DNA from: Ailanthus altissimus
Taxonomy: Eukaryota > Streptophyta > Magnoliopsida > Sapindales > Simaroubaceae
Length of the DNA: 64,000 nt
Direction of reading: 5' to 3'
Assembly (NCBI GenBank): GCA_946807835.1
Contig: OX327697.1
Location: 21,586,001 to 21,650,000 of the forward strand
Below are positions 36,711-48,432 of this stretch, piece after piece (the stretch's first letter is position 1; the number at the start of each line of letters is the position of its first letter). The position numbers were made by a program, and so were the translations under genes. The notes beneath the pieces were generated by a model. That model was not told the origin of the DNA. It worked only from the letters and a program-made list of their open reading frames with translations, and did not search any database.

Positions 36711-38079
36711 CGTGTAACAATTGTGAGTTGCTGAGTTTGAGTGTTTTATTTAATTTGTTTTTTCTTTCATGCATACAAGCCTGAAGGGAAGCCGTAAAGC
36801 ACTAATAACAATTGGGTTTGTCTCTTCATAGGTGAACTAATTTTGGTATGTGTACAAATACCTTTTGGGTTTCATATAATTTCTATTATATTTGTGTTCC
36901 CTTTCTTATTTTGTTGGTGTTTTGATTAAAAATTTTTTAGTGGTCCCTATAATTAATAATTTATTTTCATAGTTGATTGTTAGAATTTGTGCTATTATAT
37001 TGCTTTATACGAGCAACTTGTGGACAGTTTTATTGTTATGGTGTTTTAATATTTTACGAAGTTGTGGAGATAGACATAAATAGCTTTATACATGTTAATA
37101 TTTTGCTAGTGTAAGCCTTGGTAGTCCAAATTCCCATTCTCTTGGCATTTTTTACTTTATTAATTTATTTAACTTATTTAAATAATGTTAGATGAATTTC
37201 TCGACTTGAGAAAAATACAAGAAAAAATAATTATAAAGTAATTAAAAAAGGAAGTAAAACCAAATCAATTAGAGCTGAAAAGCATGTAGTCCAATAAGAG
37301 GGGTTTAATGACTACAGAAACTAACTAACATGTAAAAGTATATAGCTGTGGCCCAATTATATAGATTCATATATATAATCAACTCTTCTGGATACATCAT
37401 GTTTTTTTTTTTTTATGCATAAATGGAGGTTTGATCCTTGCAATAGAACATTTCCTTCGTATTTGAATTTTCACATAACAGATTTATTTGACTATAGAAT
37501 TTAACTTTTTTTATTACGCAATCATTGGTGTTCATTTTACTTTTTGGATTTGTTGATAGAGACAAGTTTGAAAATATTGTTTTATAAACTCAAATGCTGA
37601 AGTATCAATGTAAATGACACACACTTTGCAATAATAGTATAAGTGTCAAACTTTTGTTGCAGTTTGATTTTTATTTTTTAAGTAATTAACAATCATGGAT
37701 TATGTGTGCAGAATATATTTTCATAACAGAATGACATTTTCGGAAATTAATAATTTAATTTAACACTTTTTTGTGTTAGATCTCGAAATCTAGAATTAGA
37801 ATCTCAGAAATTAAAAACAAACTATAACATTCTAAGAAAACGATTTGAAAATAAAAAATATATATATATAAGTATTTGAAACCTATAATGATACTCACAT
37901 GTTCAATTAAAATTACGGTATACTTGGTATATTAATTAAAAACCCAATATAAATTTTATTATTGTTCCCTAATGAGCACTAGAATGGTTTGAATTTGAGA
38001 AAGAATATTGTGGTACTAACTACACTATTCATTTGAACATGTGAGAATTTATTGGCAAGGTGGTATGCAAGTAGGTTGT

Positions 38080-39420
38080 TGGTTTAAAAATCCTTGCCTT
38101 TTCTTTAGTTGTCATGGGATGTTTTAGAACTAGTGTTTTCCTTTGCTGTGCATTGGCTACTCTTTTGCTAGGAAATCCAAGGTTTTGTAATTCCTGTATT
38201 TCAGAGTTTTCATTTTCTTCTGGTATTTGAAGTTCTTGGTTAGAGTCTCATACTCATTTTTATTTTAGAGGTTCTCTGTTGTACCTATTTCTAATGGCAA
38301 AGAAGATTTCTGATTATCTAATACATTATTTTTAAAGTTGAGGGAGTAATGAGTTGTTGTTTGTCGAAGTGGACTGAGAGACCCCGTCAATTGCAATATA
38401 GGGGTTAAGACTGTAGGAACTTGTATAGAACTGTTAAGGAGTGGCGTAGATTCAATATGTGATTGAGGGATTAATTTTTTTTTTTTTGAAATTACAGTAA
38501 CTTAGAGAAGGAAAAGAGTCTTTTTAATTAATCCTAACATATCTAATTACATAAATCCTCATCAAGTGATGTAAGCAAAGATGACCTTCGTGGTAAGAAT
38601 TAAGACCTATAACACATATTTAGAAAAGTGAGCCTTAGGTAAAGGTAACATTCATAAACAAAAATTTTAATCTCTGAAATAAGGCTTCTTTTTATACAAC
38701 ATTCTAAAACTATTAATTAGGTTTGTTCCAAACTTACATTAAGAAAAATCAAAAGAAGGTAATAGAGAAAAACACAACTTTTACCCACTATCTTCTTTAT
38801 AAAGGTTTCAAGTTATGGGTCAAGGTACGCTCCTTAAAGCTATTACATCATGTGAAAATTATATGATATTCGATTTCTTAAGATGATATTTAAGCATGAT
38901 TGAATAAGCATAATTTCTTAGAGTTTATATTACATGTTGCGGTGCTAAAGGCTTTCCGCTGGAATCTTTAAGGGAGAATGAATAGAGCAAGGAAAGCTAG
39001 GCCTGTTTCCACAATTTGACTATATTTTTCTTATAAAAAAAAATTCTAAACTCTTCTATTTTAATGGTGAGAGTAAGGATAGGAATATCTTAACATGATT
39101 CCTTCTTGTTTTATGTACGGCCCAGAACTTCTGAATTGACCACCCATTTTGCATTGCAAACACTTGATTATCTTCTTTAATTATTTCTCAATTTGATTTT
39201 TGAAAATGATGAATGTTTTTAAAACATTTTATTTTGTTTTAAGAGATAGATCCATGAGGGTGTAATTTTGTCATCTATAAAATGCTATGTCGTATTTGAA
39301 ACCTTTGTTAGAGGAAAGTGGTGATTGTGCCCATATATCAGAGTGTATTATTTTACAAGAATAGCAACACAGAAACTCTACTTACTAATCCTGAAATTAT
39401 CAATCTGAGAACCAATATTC
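38080..39420 (-). mobile_element. Decayed Copia fragment (integrase region)
   Basis: On + the sequence parallels the integrase section of the Copia at 26400-26850: a TTTTAATGGTGAGAGTAAGGA block (about 39059) matches TTTTGATGGTGAGTGTATGGA, and ATCAGAGTGTATTATTTTAC (about 39337) matches ATCAGAGTATACTAATTC. The 38090-38130 part (TTAGTTGTCATGGGATG) matches the region before RT (TTAGTGACCATGGGGTG). The intervening 38470-38900 is not alignable by eye. It is much older than the 23.8-kb Copia and lacks LTRs. Confidence 0.6.
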
Positions 39421-39598
39421 GCTTGAAAGTTGTCATCAATGGATAAAAAACTCAAAAACTAAAACCGTAATGGCCTAAAACCAGCTCCAGTTATAGAGAT
39501 CTTGATGCCATCTTCCAGCAGTTAGAGTTATAATCTCAACCAGCTCATTAGATTATCTTTCCATATTTTATCTTGTAACATTACCAATTAACTAAGCA

Positions 39599-40454
39599 GT
39601 GGGTTATACAATCCATATATGCCAGGTCAAGGTCCACGTACATGGCATTGATCTTCTTGACATTGAACAGAACCAATTCCATGACTTCTCAATCCCTTAT
39701 TTCATCTTCCCCTCACCCAATCCTCTCGCATCCATCAAATTTCCTACACATCTTCAGCCATCCTTTGAAGCCTATCTGCAGCTTTGCCAACCCATAGCAG
39801 CACTATTATAAGCTGAAGATCTCCATAACACAAGCAAATTAATACACATTCCAGTTGATCTCATATAGCAAGGAATAAGTGCTTGAATTGGCTAGATACC
39901 TAAACTGGTGATCTTTTTGGAACCACAGCTTTCATGAGAGATGAACAGATAAAAGAATTTGCAATTGTTCTAGAAGAAAGCAAGACCAAGTTAATGGGTA
40001 TTAAGAGACGCAGATAAAATGGATATTTTCACAGAAGAAGGCAGGAGACCTGAACTTCCATAAGGGTTTGAGGTGAGACTTGAACTTCCAGAACGATTTG
40101 GAATGGTTCTCCGAGATTGGCCACTCCAATCGGAAATTTTGGGGCAGCGATCTGCTGTTGGGTTCACGAGTCACTGCTGCACTGGAACTCGTGTATGGAG
40201 GAGAGCATTAGTATGGGAGTGCCAGTAGCAGCATGGCCTATGCACTTAGACCAACCGAGGAATGCTGTGCTGCTATTGCAATAATCAAATCATTGACTAT
40301 TAAAGAAGCTGTGAGGAGGTTGATGGCATCAGAACGAGGGAATGAGATGAGAAAAAATGCTGAAGAACTGAGAGAATCTTTACAGCAGTCTGTAGCTAAA
40401 GGTGGAGTTCCTTGCATGGAGTTGGAATAGTTTATTACTCATATTACTAGATAA
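39599..40454 (+). pseudogene. Broken paralogue of the zeatin O-glucosyltransferase-like gene
   Basis: The first segment (39599-39811) matches residues 58-126 of the intact gene, including PSPNPLASIKFPTHLQPSF. The next recognisable blocks are DEQIKEF and WVLRDADK (about 39935-40020). A damaged PSPG region (RDWPLQSEILG, GFTSHC, WPMHLDQPRN in shifting frames, 40110-40260) follows. The 40233-40430 frame ends with RRLMASERGNEMRKNAEEL and a premature TAG at 40428. The normal terminal residues FITHITR follow up to TAA at 40454. The N-terminal 57 residues (with the catalytic His) and about 140 central residues are missing. A Copia relic lies just upstream and may have removed the 5' end. Confidence 0.9.
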
Positions 40455-40459
40455 ATTTG

Positions 40460-41340
40460 AAATTGAAAAGAACAAAGAATGTTTTTAGATGAACCAATGG
40501 ATGATTTTATATTATCATTAAACAAAAGTCTATCGTATTACTTGCTATTTATGACTCGTATCTAATATTAGCCGCTATCTCTTATCACTGGAAATATTAA
40601 GAACCTCTATGTTTTTCGATATTCGTTTCTAACCGAAGCTTGTCAACAATCATGCTTTTTCAGCTTTCATTTGCAGAAGATTTTAGTGGCAAAAGTATTA
40701 TTCAAATCTATGCTACGCATACAATCGTGAATAGGAGAGAATTTTAAGCAGGTTCCATATGGTTGCCCCAAATGTACACAGGTCTCAAATGTTCCAAAAC
40801 TCTCACATGGTCCTATACATTTAGTTTAAATATTGCTAAGTCCTAAATGAATACGCTCAAGTCCCAAACGTTTTCCGAAACATCATTTAAAGTCTCAAAC
40901 TTTTTAATATAATGTTCTTACCACAGTCGACATTGTATTTGACTACTTAATAAACTTGAAAGATTCCAAAACTACACCAGGAAAATCACCAAGGCAGAAT
41001 CAAAGGATTCAACGTACTGATTGATCTAGCTTAATGATTCTAGAGAGGACCATAATAATTTTTCTTCAACCTTTTACAACAAAATCAATACATCTTGAAA
41101 TGAAATTTTGATAGTAAAACAGATGTATTTTCTGTAAGGACTATGCTTAAACAAGCAAACCCAAATATAGATCAAATGAGGAACTGCAGGCAGATATCTA
41201 TTCAGGTCAGCATAGTGCCATTAATTTATGTTTATTTTAAGGAATGATACATAGCAACCTATTGCAGTGCTCTCCTATAATTCACCTAAAATACTGCTCG
41301 CATTTTGCTCAATCAACCTGGATACGACTTCAGCTGAAAA
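40460..41340. other. Intergenic
   Basis: No gene seen. 40745-40930 repeats words like CAAATGTTCCAAAACTC, AAGTCCCAAACG and AGTCTCAAAC, in the style of decayed noncoding transposon sequence. The 3' UTR of SEN54 (minus) presumably occupies the right end. Confidence 0.5.
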
Positions 41341-41341
41341 A

Positions 41342-43156
41342 TCAGGGTAGTATGGGAAGCTCCACCCTATCAAAGGAAAAGAAACTAACACGACCATGCT
41401 CTACATGACAAATCTTCAACAGAGTGCTTTTGCATTGTCTCTCAAGCACTTCAATTTCTGCCCTGGATGGATAGACCCTGTAAGACATAGCAAGTTGAGG
41501 CAAAAATTGAGAATGCTTTGACATAAAAACTGGATTAATAGATGACATGGAGAAATCTTTCAGGAGGCAATTCGTAAAAAGAAGCCATTATATGTACAAA
41601 ACCTTGATAAAATTTGGTAACTGATGTTATTAAAAGTTTCATCATTGCTTTGTTTGCAGCGGAAAATTTTAAATAGTACCTGTATAAATGAGGATAACAT
41701 TTGGTGAACAAATACAGTTTAGTGTACAAACAGACATTCAATTTAAAATGAGAGAATAATTTTCATTCAATAGATTGGAATGTCACTCAGAAATGTATAC
41801 TTGCCTTGTTAAGTAGAGCACAAAGCTTGGATCACCGGGGCAAGACTTTTTGAACTTTCTATTAGGAAGATAAACGTCAAAAACCGGCCTCACTTCGCTA
41901 ATCTGCATGTTATTAAACAAATTGACAATACAACTCTCTTCTTCTGGTTCCATATCCATGACTACATTTCTGCTTGGAGTTCCTTGAAGAGAAACTAAGC
42001 CATCTACGACACCAGGATCTTTGACTTTGGTCATCTTCATAGTCCAAGGGACACCATGCCGCCCCATAATGTAACCAAGAGATTTCAGGTGCCTATAAAC
42101 CTCAAAAAGCTCCCAACAGCATCCAGTCTTTTCCTTTGCAACTTTTATATATATATCTTTCAGCGAAAGACACTGATCATTATCATCCGAAAGATGTAAT
42201 GCCCCAATTTCAGCCAAAAACCTGCAAGAAAGAACTAACAATTAACAGACTTTATCTCTCATAATCTCAACTTTAAAAAAATGTCAAATCATAAATAGTC
42301 GTACTTCTAAATTATTCAATATTATCTATTTCTTTAATTGTTTGTTTAGGAAGTAATACTACCTTTCTCTTAACATGTTTAACTAATGTACTTTTTTTCC
42401 CTTTTCTAACCTCTTATCAAGTTTTAGCTAGTGCATAGGTGAACGTGAAATTTCTAATGAGATAAATTCACATTAGCTACCACATGTTTAAAAACAAAGA
42501 AAACAGCAAATTCCTAAAAGGTCAATGGTGTCTTTTAGGGTGCACTTTTTGAAAGCAAAGTAACTTCTACAAAAGTATCTAAAATCACTTCTCAAGTGCT
42601 TCTCCAAAATACTTTTTCATATTATCTCAAACAACACTATTGAAAATTTCAACCGAACATTACAATATAGACACAGTTATCCTTTTTGCTATTTGAAGTG
42701 CTTTTGGCAATAACAAACGCAATCTCATGTGCACTCTAAAAAATAGATAAGCAACATAGTAATTATATGCAACCAACCCACCAAAAAAACAATTCCAGGA
42801 GAATTAAACCTACAAAGTCTCCTCAATTGAGCAATAGGTCTTGCCATTTCGAACAATTCCTGTTGTTGTCCACATTTTACCCTTCTTTTCTACAACCTCA
42901 GCCATTCCCATTTCATCGTTCCAACAAGCCTTTGACATATCTTTCCTGAAAAAATACCCTACAAGCTGTCAGACTATTTTTAAAATTAGTAACTATTTTC
43001 CTTAAAAGAATACACTACAGTGTACACTAAATTGTACCTAAATTGTAACTTCGATATAGAACCCGACATGTCGTAATCTTCTTCGTCATTTTGCTCTAGA
43101 GAACAGACCTCATTATCACTACATTCTTCCCAACTATCAGAATCATTTCCTTCCAT
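41342..43156 (-). CDS. SEN54: tRNA-splicing endonuclease subunit SEN54
   Basis: Four coding exons on the minus strand: 43156-43038, 42945-42814, 42221-41805 and 41477-41342, joining in frame to 804 nt (267 residues plus stop). The product has an acidic N-terminus (about residues 1-33), then [20 protein letters not shown], a [11 protein letters not shown] block, [10 protein letters not shown], the [18 protein letters not shown] block, HGVPWTM, and the C-terminal block [12 protein letters not shown]...[15 protein letters not shown]. These are the conserved SEN54 landmarks. SEN54 is the non-catalytic partner of the SEN2/SEN34 nucleases in the nuclear complex that removes introns from pre-tRNAs. 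Introns 1 (92 bp) and 2 (592 bp) have GT-AG ends. Intron 3 (327 bp) needs the donor AG/GCAAGT to keep the frame. All exon joins were chosen by frame and homology; no transcript was available. Confidence 0.92.
41478..41804 (-). other. SEN54 intron 3 with GC-AG ends
   Basis: In sense orientation the donor reads ACAAG/GCAAGT and the acceptor TTACAG/GGTC. This split codon (AG+G, Arg) keeps the frame into VYPSRAEIE. The nearby GT (GTATAC, four bases downstream) would join out of frame. AG/GCAAGT is the known consensus for GC-AG introns. Confidence 0.75.
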
Positions 43157-43167
43157 TACGTTTTCAC

Positions 43168-44132
43168 CTGAAACATTTCAAATAATGATGGAAAAAGAAT
43201 TGCAAAAAAGAAACTACTAGCTTAAACAGAAAACTAGAAAGATGGATTTAGGAAAGGTAAAACTACATAATTGACCAATATTACACACTATAATGGCCTC
43301 ATTGCCAACTAATAAATGATTAAAAAGGTAAAATAAAAGTTAAAGTACATGGGTTAATATGGAAAAACCACTTTTACATGGATGCAAAGAAAATTAATCA
43401 CCATAAACTTAAAACCTCAATAATAACCAAATCAATAACTTAAAGACCAAATTCATTCAGAAATCGTCAAACAAAATTTTAAGGCAAACCTAAACAAAGT
43501 AAACACCTTTCCTTCTTTCTCATTTCATTCATTTCTAGGAACCCAATACTCTCATGTTTCGTTTCTTTTCACCTGCGTTTGTAGGTAAATATTTTGATTG
43601 AATCTTGTGAGTTTTTTTCATATATTTTTTATGTTATCAACTTTACATAAACCAATGTTAATAGTAACAAGCATATATGAACATTTATTTTCCCAGTATA
43701 AATAAATATGAAATCAATTCTATTAAATGCTTACCTCTATTTTTCAAAACCAAAAAAAAAAAAAAATCAAAGTGACTTTTGGTTCTTCTTTTACAACTCA
43801 AATGCAGAAAACTTAGCTTTATATCAATTCAGTGAAACTAAAGTTAAAATGCTACAAGAAAAAGATACTATTGGAAAGAAGACACATCAATCAAACAAAA
43901 AAATATTCTGATAAAAATTATTACAGCACTTCTTACAAACATTTTATCAAACAGGTTGCACACACCTCAAAAATCTCCATTTTCCAGCGAAAAAAGCATA
44001 ATCTATCTCAACTTTCATAAATTTAGTCAAAAGGTCATAGCTCAGAAGAATAATCATTGTTAAGAAATAATAGATTAGGAAAAATAAAAAGAAAAAGAAA
44101 CGCATGTTCAAGCTTCTGAAGAAATGCAATAC
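43168..44132 (-). other. Possible 5' UTR intron of SEN54
   Basis: Upstream of the ATG (43156) the sense strand has ATGTTTCAG/GTGAAAACG, a good acceptor. A good donor TTAG/GTATTGC lies at 44133. The interval has no conserved coding frame. If real, the first noncoding exon ends near 44133, about 100 bp from the hAT-like element. Confidence 0.4.
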
Positions 44133-44234
44133 CTAAGATTGGATAGCTTTGGTTGATTGCCTTGATTTCTTGTTTTTGAATAGAAATACTTAAAATTTTT
44201 AAATTGTTACTTGAGCTTTGTCAATTAACAATGG

Positions 44235-45220
44235 TAGTGGGTGGTCAAAACTCAGTTTCGATGTGGTTCGGCTACCGATTGGTTCTAAGAAATCGAAACC
44301 CATCTGTTCAATTCCTAGGAACCAAAATCGAATCGAACTGAACCGGTTCAGTTCGGCTCCGGTTCCCTGATTCGATTAATGGGCTTGGGCGGAAAAAAAA
44401 CTCACAGCTCGATCATTTTTCGAGCACCTATGGTGCACCAAATCATAACTCTACCCAAATTAAATCAAATTAAACTAGAATTGTACTCTACTCAAATCAA
44501 ATCAAACCTCAAAACTTTAAACTAATTGCAAATCAAATCATAGTAGAAAATAAGGACTTGTTGCAGAACCATTGGGCTTGGCCTTCTCTTTTCTGGTGGG
44601 AAAGTCAATATCCAACAAAAAGCTCATGCAACAAACATCAAGCTACCTTCAATGAAATCAAATTTCCAACAGTAAAGCGGTAACAATTTAGTGCTTGATT
44701 TGACTGCAATAGACCTAATAAATCATAATTAGCAAGGTTAAATAGAAGGCATAAATCAAATTCAACAAATATATCTTCGCAGAATCAACTATTTGCAGAA
44801 TCGCAGAATCACAAATATACCCAAAAAAAAGAAGCAGCTGTTGTGGTGACTTTCGCAGAATCGTAGTAGCTGTTGAGGTAGCGGCCCAGTGGCGGCGGAG
44901 TTCAGACTGGCGGCCGAAGATGGTGGCTTGAGTCGCATGAGCGTGACGAGAGAGAGAGAGAGAGAGAGAAATCTTCACCGCTCGGCGCGCGAGAGAGAGA
45001 GATGCGTGAGCGTGAGGGTGAGACTGAGGGAGAAATTTGAGTATTTTTGTTCCATCTGCTCCTTTTTTTTTTAACTCGGTATTTGTTCGGTTTTCGATCG
45101 GTTCAGACCGAAACGAAAACCGGACAAATCGATTGATTCTGTTTAAACAAAACCGATCGGTTATATTTTAGGAAATTAAACCGAACTGAATTTTCGATTC
45201 AATCGAAATATCCACCCCTA
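44235..45220. mobile_element. hAT-like nonautonomous element
   Basis: The left end reads TAGTGGGTGG, and the right end on the opposite strand TAGGGGTGG. It is flanked by AATGG on both sides (44230-44234, 45221-45225). Both subterminal regions are packed with CGGTT/AACCG words (such as GAACCGGTTCAGTTCGG at left, GATCGGTTCAGACCG at right), a style typical of hAT-like relics. The middle is GC-richer with an (AG)n run (44948-44969) and carries no transposase. hAT duplications are usually 8 bp, so the 5-bp match makes the class uncertain. Confidence 0.55.
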
Positions 45221-45225
45221 AATGG

Positions 45226-45732
45226 CACTACCAAAACGAGCAAGTGGCGAGTGAGCAACCGCCAAAATGGCTTTAACAACTGGCGGATAATAGAGAAGGC
45301 TTTAATTTATGAGTGTATTTGAGATCAAATCGTCTTTAAAGGATATTGTAGTCCTTTTATGTGAGCTTTTGGTTATTTTAAAGTTTTAACAGGATCCTAT
45401 ATATATATATATATGGGGAATTTTCATTTTCCTCACCCCAAGTTTGGGTTTTGGCCAGTTTAGATTATATGATTGCAAAAGTAGCAGAAGAAACTACCTC
45501 TCCTCTATAATTGCCGTTTTGAGACAGAATTTTTTCAAAATACCATTATACCCTCTGTGAACAGTGAAAGACACTTAAACTATTTGATGATTTTCTTTCC
45601 TTCCCCTGTTCTAGGCAGGATTAATAAAAGACATATAAACTTTTGCAATTTTTAGCGTCATATTCTTAAAAAAAATTACAATTATAAACTAATCAAATAA
45701 ATTGTTAGAAGTATATTCTCGTAATTTATAAT
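45226..45732. other. Intergenic with (TA)n tract
   Basis: No gene seen. A (TA)n tract lies at about 45398-45415. Confidence 0.5.
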
Positions 45733-46424
45733 TGTGGAATTTATGATCCAAAAGCATGTTTATGATGATGGTAATGTTTGGAACAATTTCGAGAACATAT
45801 CGAAATTATTTTAGAGCCGGAAGCATGTATGGAATAGGTGAAAAACCAATGGAACAATTGACAAAATACAAGAGAAAATAGGAAAAAATTTCTAGGTGTG
45901 GACGTCTCGGCATTGGCCAATGCTCGATGCTAGGGAAGGCATTGGCCAATGCCCTAGCGTTGGCCAAGGCATTGGAAGCAGAACGAGGCATTGGCTAAGG
46001 CATTGACACTGGTAATGTTCATAACCCAAAAATACGAATTTTATGCATTTCTTTTCAATGCTTGAATATTTTAGACTTCATATAAATACCTTATTATATC
46101 TAGGGTTGAAGGAGAATATTAGAAACACTCTCAAAATACTATACAACAAACCCTAGAGCTTCAAATTGAATTGTATCTTCTTTGATCTTCTAAGTTCATT
46201 TCTCTTGTAATTAAACATCCAATAAGAGAGACTTTGATCCTTGATCCACTATGGATATAAGTAATTTGCTGAACCACGTATTTTGTGTCTTGATATGGTA
46301 TATTTATACTTTTCTCTACTATCAATACTTAGCTCTTGAATTAACTTGTTGTTCTTACTTAGATTGTTTTACCTATTTCATTACTTGTATACTATACGTA
46401 TATCATTGTGTGTTAAACTCTACA
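45733..46424 (+). repeat. 5' LTR of Copia C
   Basis: 692 bp, TGTGGAATTT...CTCTACA. Contains an expanded run of palindromic GGCATTGGCCAATGCC units (45909-46006) that is shorter in the 3' LTR. Confidence 0.9.
45909..46006. repeat. Palindromic minisatellite in LTR C
   Basis: GGCATTGGCCAATGC(C) at 45909 and 45938, then partial units TTGGCCAAGGCATTGG (about 45960) and GGCATTGGCTAAGGCATTG (about 45988). GGCATTGGCCAATGCC is a perfect 16-bp palindrome. The partner LTR has one full unit (57195-57210) plus one partial. Confidence 0.85.
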
Positions 46425-46427
46425 AAT

Positions 46428-46439
46428 TGGTATCAGAGC
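46428..46439 (+). other. Primer-binding site of Copia C
   Basis: TGGTATCAGAGC, initiator-Met tRNA type, 3 bp after the LTR end. Confidence 0.9.
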
Positions 46440-46478
46440 TTGTTATTGGTTGTCTAAGTTTTTTTTTTTTGGTTGAAC

Positions 46479-47320
46479 ATGGTACTACATAAGCATGAAG
46501 TAGAGAAATTTATAGGGCATAATGATTTCAACTTATAAAAACTTAAGATGATGGCATTGTTAGAGAGTTAAGGACTAGAATCAGTCCTTGAGAAACCTTC
46601 CAGTACTAGTGATAAGCCTACAACATCTAAGTTAGATATGGATCCTGAAACCATTAATAGAAAAGCCTGAAGTGAAATTATTTTGAGTTTAGGTAATAAA
46701 GTTTTGAGGGAAGTGGGTAAAGAAAAATCAACACTAGGTTTGTGGAAAAGACTTGATGAGTTTTATATGACTAAGTCTCTTGCAAATCGGTTGTATCTCA
46801 AGAAAAATTTATTTGGGTTGTCTTTGGTTGAGGGTGGTTCACTCAATGAACATATTGATTCCTTCAACAAGGTTGTCATTGATTTAGAGACAGTTGATGT
46901 CAAAATCAGTGATGAAGATAAGGCAATTCTGTTATTGAGTTCACTTCCTAAAAGTTATGAATATTTTGTTGATACTCTTCTATATAGAAGGGAGTCATTG
47001 ACAATGAAGGATGTTAGAGCAGCCTTAAACTTAAATGAGTTAGTCAAGAAGTCAGAATAATAACAACAAAATTTTGCAACTATACTTGTTGCGAGAGGAA
47101 GAGCTGAGAGTAGAGAAACTAAAGTGAGAAATTCATCAAGATTAAAATCGAGGGGCAGATCCAAGAAGTGTTACTTCTACAAGAAAGAAGGTCATTTCAG
47201 AAGGAATTTTCTAAAAAGAAAAGCCAAGTATCAAGGGAAGAAACCTGAATTAGATGCAGTTATAGTCTGTGAAAAAGATTATGAAATTGCAGAAACATTA
47301 ATTGCTTCAAATTGGTAGAA
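46479..47320 (+). pseudogene. Copia C gag, broken
   Basis: Begins near the ATG at 46479, with several early stops. The 46683-47060 stretch is open and contains LWKRLDEFYMTKSLANRLYL and LLLSSLPKSYEYFVDTLL, typical of the UBN2 gag family. Next comes a nucleocapsid knuckle in which two of the metal ligands are lost (CYFYKKEGHFRRNF instead of CX2CX4HX4C). It forms no usable capsid protein. Confidence 0.85.
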
Positions 47321-48432
47321 CACCAGTAAGTGGATTCTTGACTCTGGATGTACTTTTCATATGTGTCCTAATAAATCTTTGCTCATTAATAGTTGTAAAG
47401 TATTAATGGACAATAATATGGCTTGTTAAGTCACTGGGATGGGTAGTATTAGGCTAAAACCACATGATATGAGTTTTTAGATGTAATACATGCACCTAAT
47501 CTTAAAAGAAATTTAATTTCTTTAAGCATGCTTTATCAATCCGGTTATACATTCAAGGGTGAGAGTGGTACATTGAAAGTGATTAAGGGTTCAATGGTTG
47601 TAATGAGATGTGACCGTAAACACGGATTGTATATGTTGAGTAGGAAGGCTGTCATTGGCTCTGCATCTTTCTATGTTGATAATGAGAATATGCAAATCAA
47701 GTTGTGGCATTTGAGGTTAAAATACTTGGGTGAGAGAGGCCTTAAGGAGTTATATGATCATGGTGTATTTGGTAAGGGAAATATTCAGCCAATGAGGTTT
47801 TGTGAACATTGTCTACTTGAGAAATGTCATAAAGTTAAGTTTAACACGGGTGAACACAACACTAAAGGAACTCTGGATTACATACATTCTGACCTTTAGG
47901 GACCTGTACAAGCTGTCACTCATGGTGGTGCACGATATTTTCTGTCATTCATTAATAATTATTCAAGGAAGTTGTAGGTTTATATGTTGAAAAGAAAAGA
48001 GCAGGTGTTTGAAATATTTCAAAAATGGAAAGCACTTGTAGAGAATTAAACGGGTAAAAAAATCAAAAGACTTAAGACAGATAATGGTCTTGCGTTTTGT
48101 AATATCGAATTTGATAAGTTTTGTGCTAAGCGTGGTATTGCAAGGCATAAAATGGTGCGGTACACACCACAATAGAATGGACTTGCAAAAAGGATGAGCT
48201 GAACCTTACTTGAAAGGGTAAGGTGTATGTTAACAAATGTTGGATTGTCTAAGGCATTTTGGGGGGAGGCGGTAGTAACTGCAGCTTACTTGATAAACTG
48301 AAGTCATTCATCAGCTATTAACTTTATAACACCATAACAGAAATGATCTGAAAGCACTCCAAAATATGATTATCTGAGGGTATTTAGATGTCCTACATTT
48401 GTACACATCAAGTAAGGCAAACTAGAACCAAG
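47320..48432 (+). pseudogene. Copia C protease and integrase, broken
   Basis: The protease segment reads WILDSGCTFHMCP (about 47330). Integrase: LWHLRLKYLGERGL and FCEHCLLEK (zinc site, with the first His replaced), IHSDL (first catalytic D), LKTDNG (second D), and RYTPQ, stop, NGLAKRMS, where the expected catalytic Glu is Lys. The text ends at VFRCPTFVHIK and GKLEPS, where the Gypsy LTR begins at 48433. Many in-frame stops. Confidence 0.85.

Larger units (their letters stand above)
34700..38050. other. AT-rich intergenic region with local repeats
   Basis: No supported gene. Contains the motif cluster at 35840-36230, a 2 x 46-bp tandem repeat at 36619-36710, and a perfect palindrome CTATCACAAGTTTGTGATAG (35581-35600). 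Small frames at 34990-35190 and 35679-35924 look random. Confidence 0.6.

Noticed and set aside
44889..45074. Arg/Glu-rich frame across the (AG)n run
   Set aside because: Produced by the microsatellite inside the hAT-like element.
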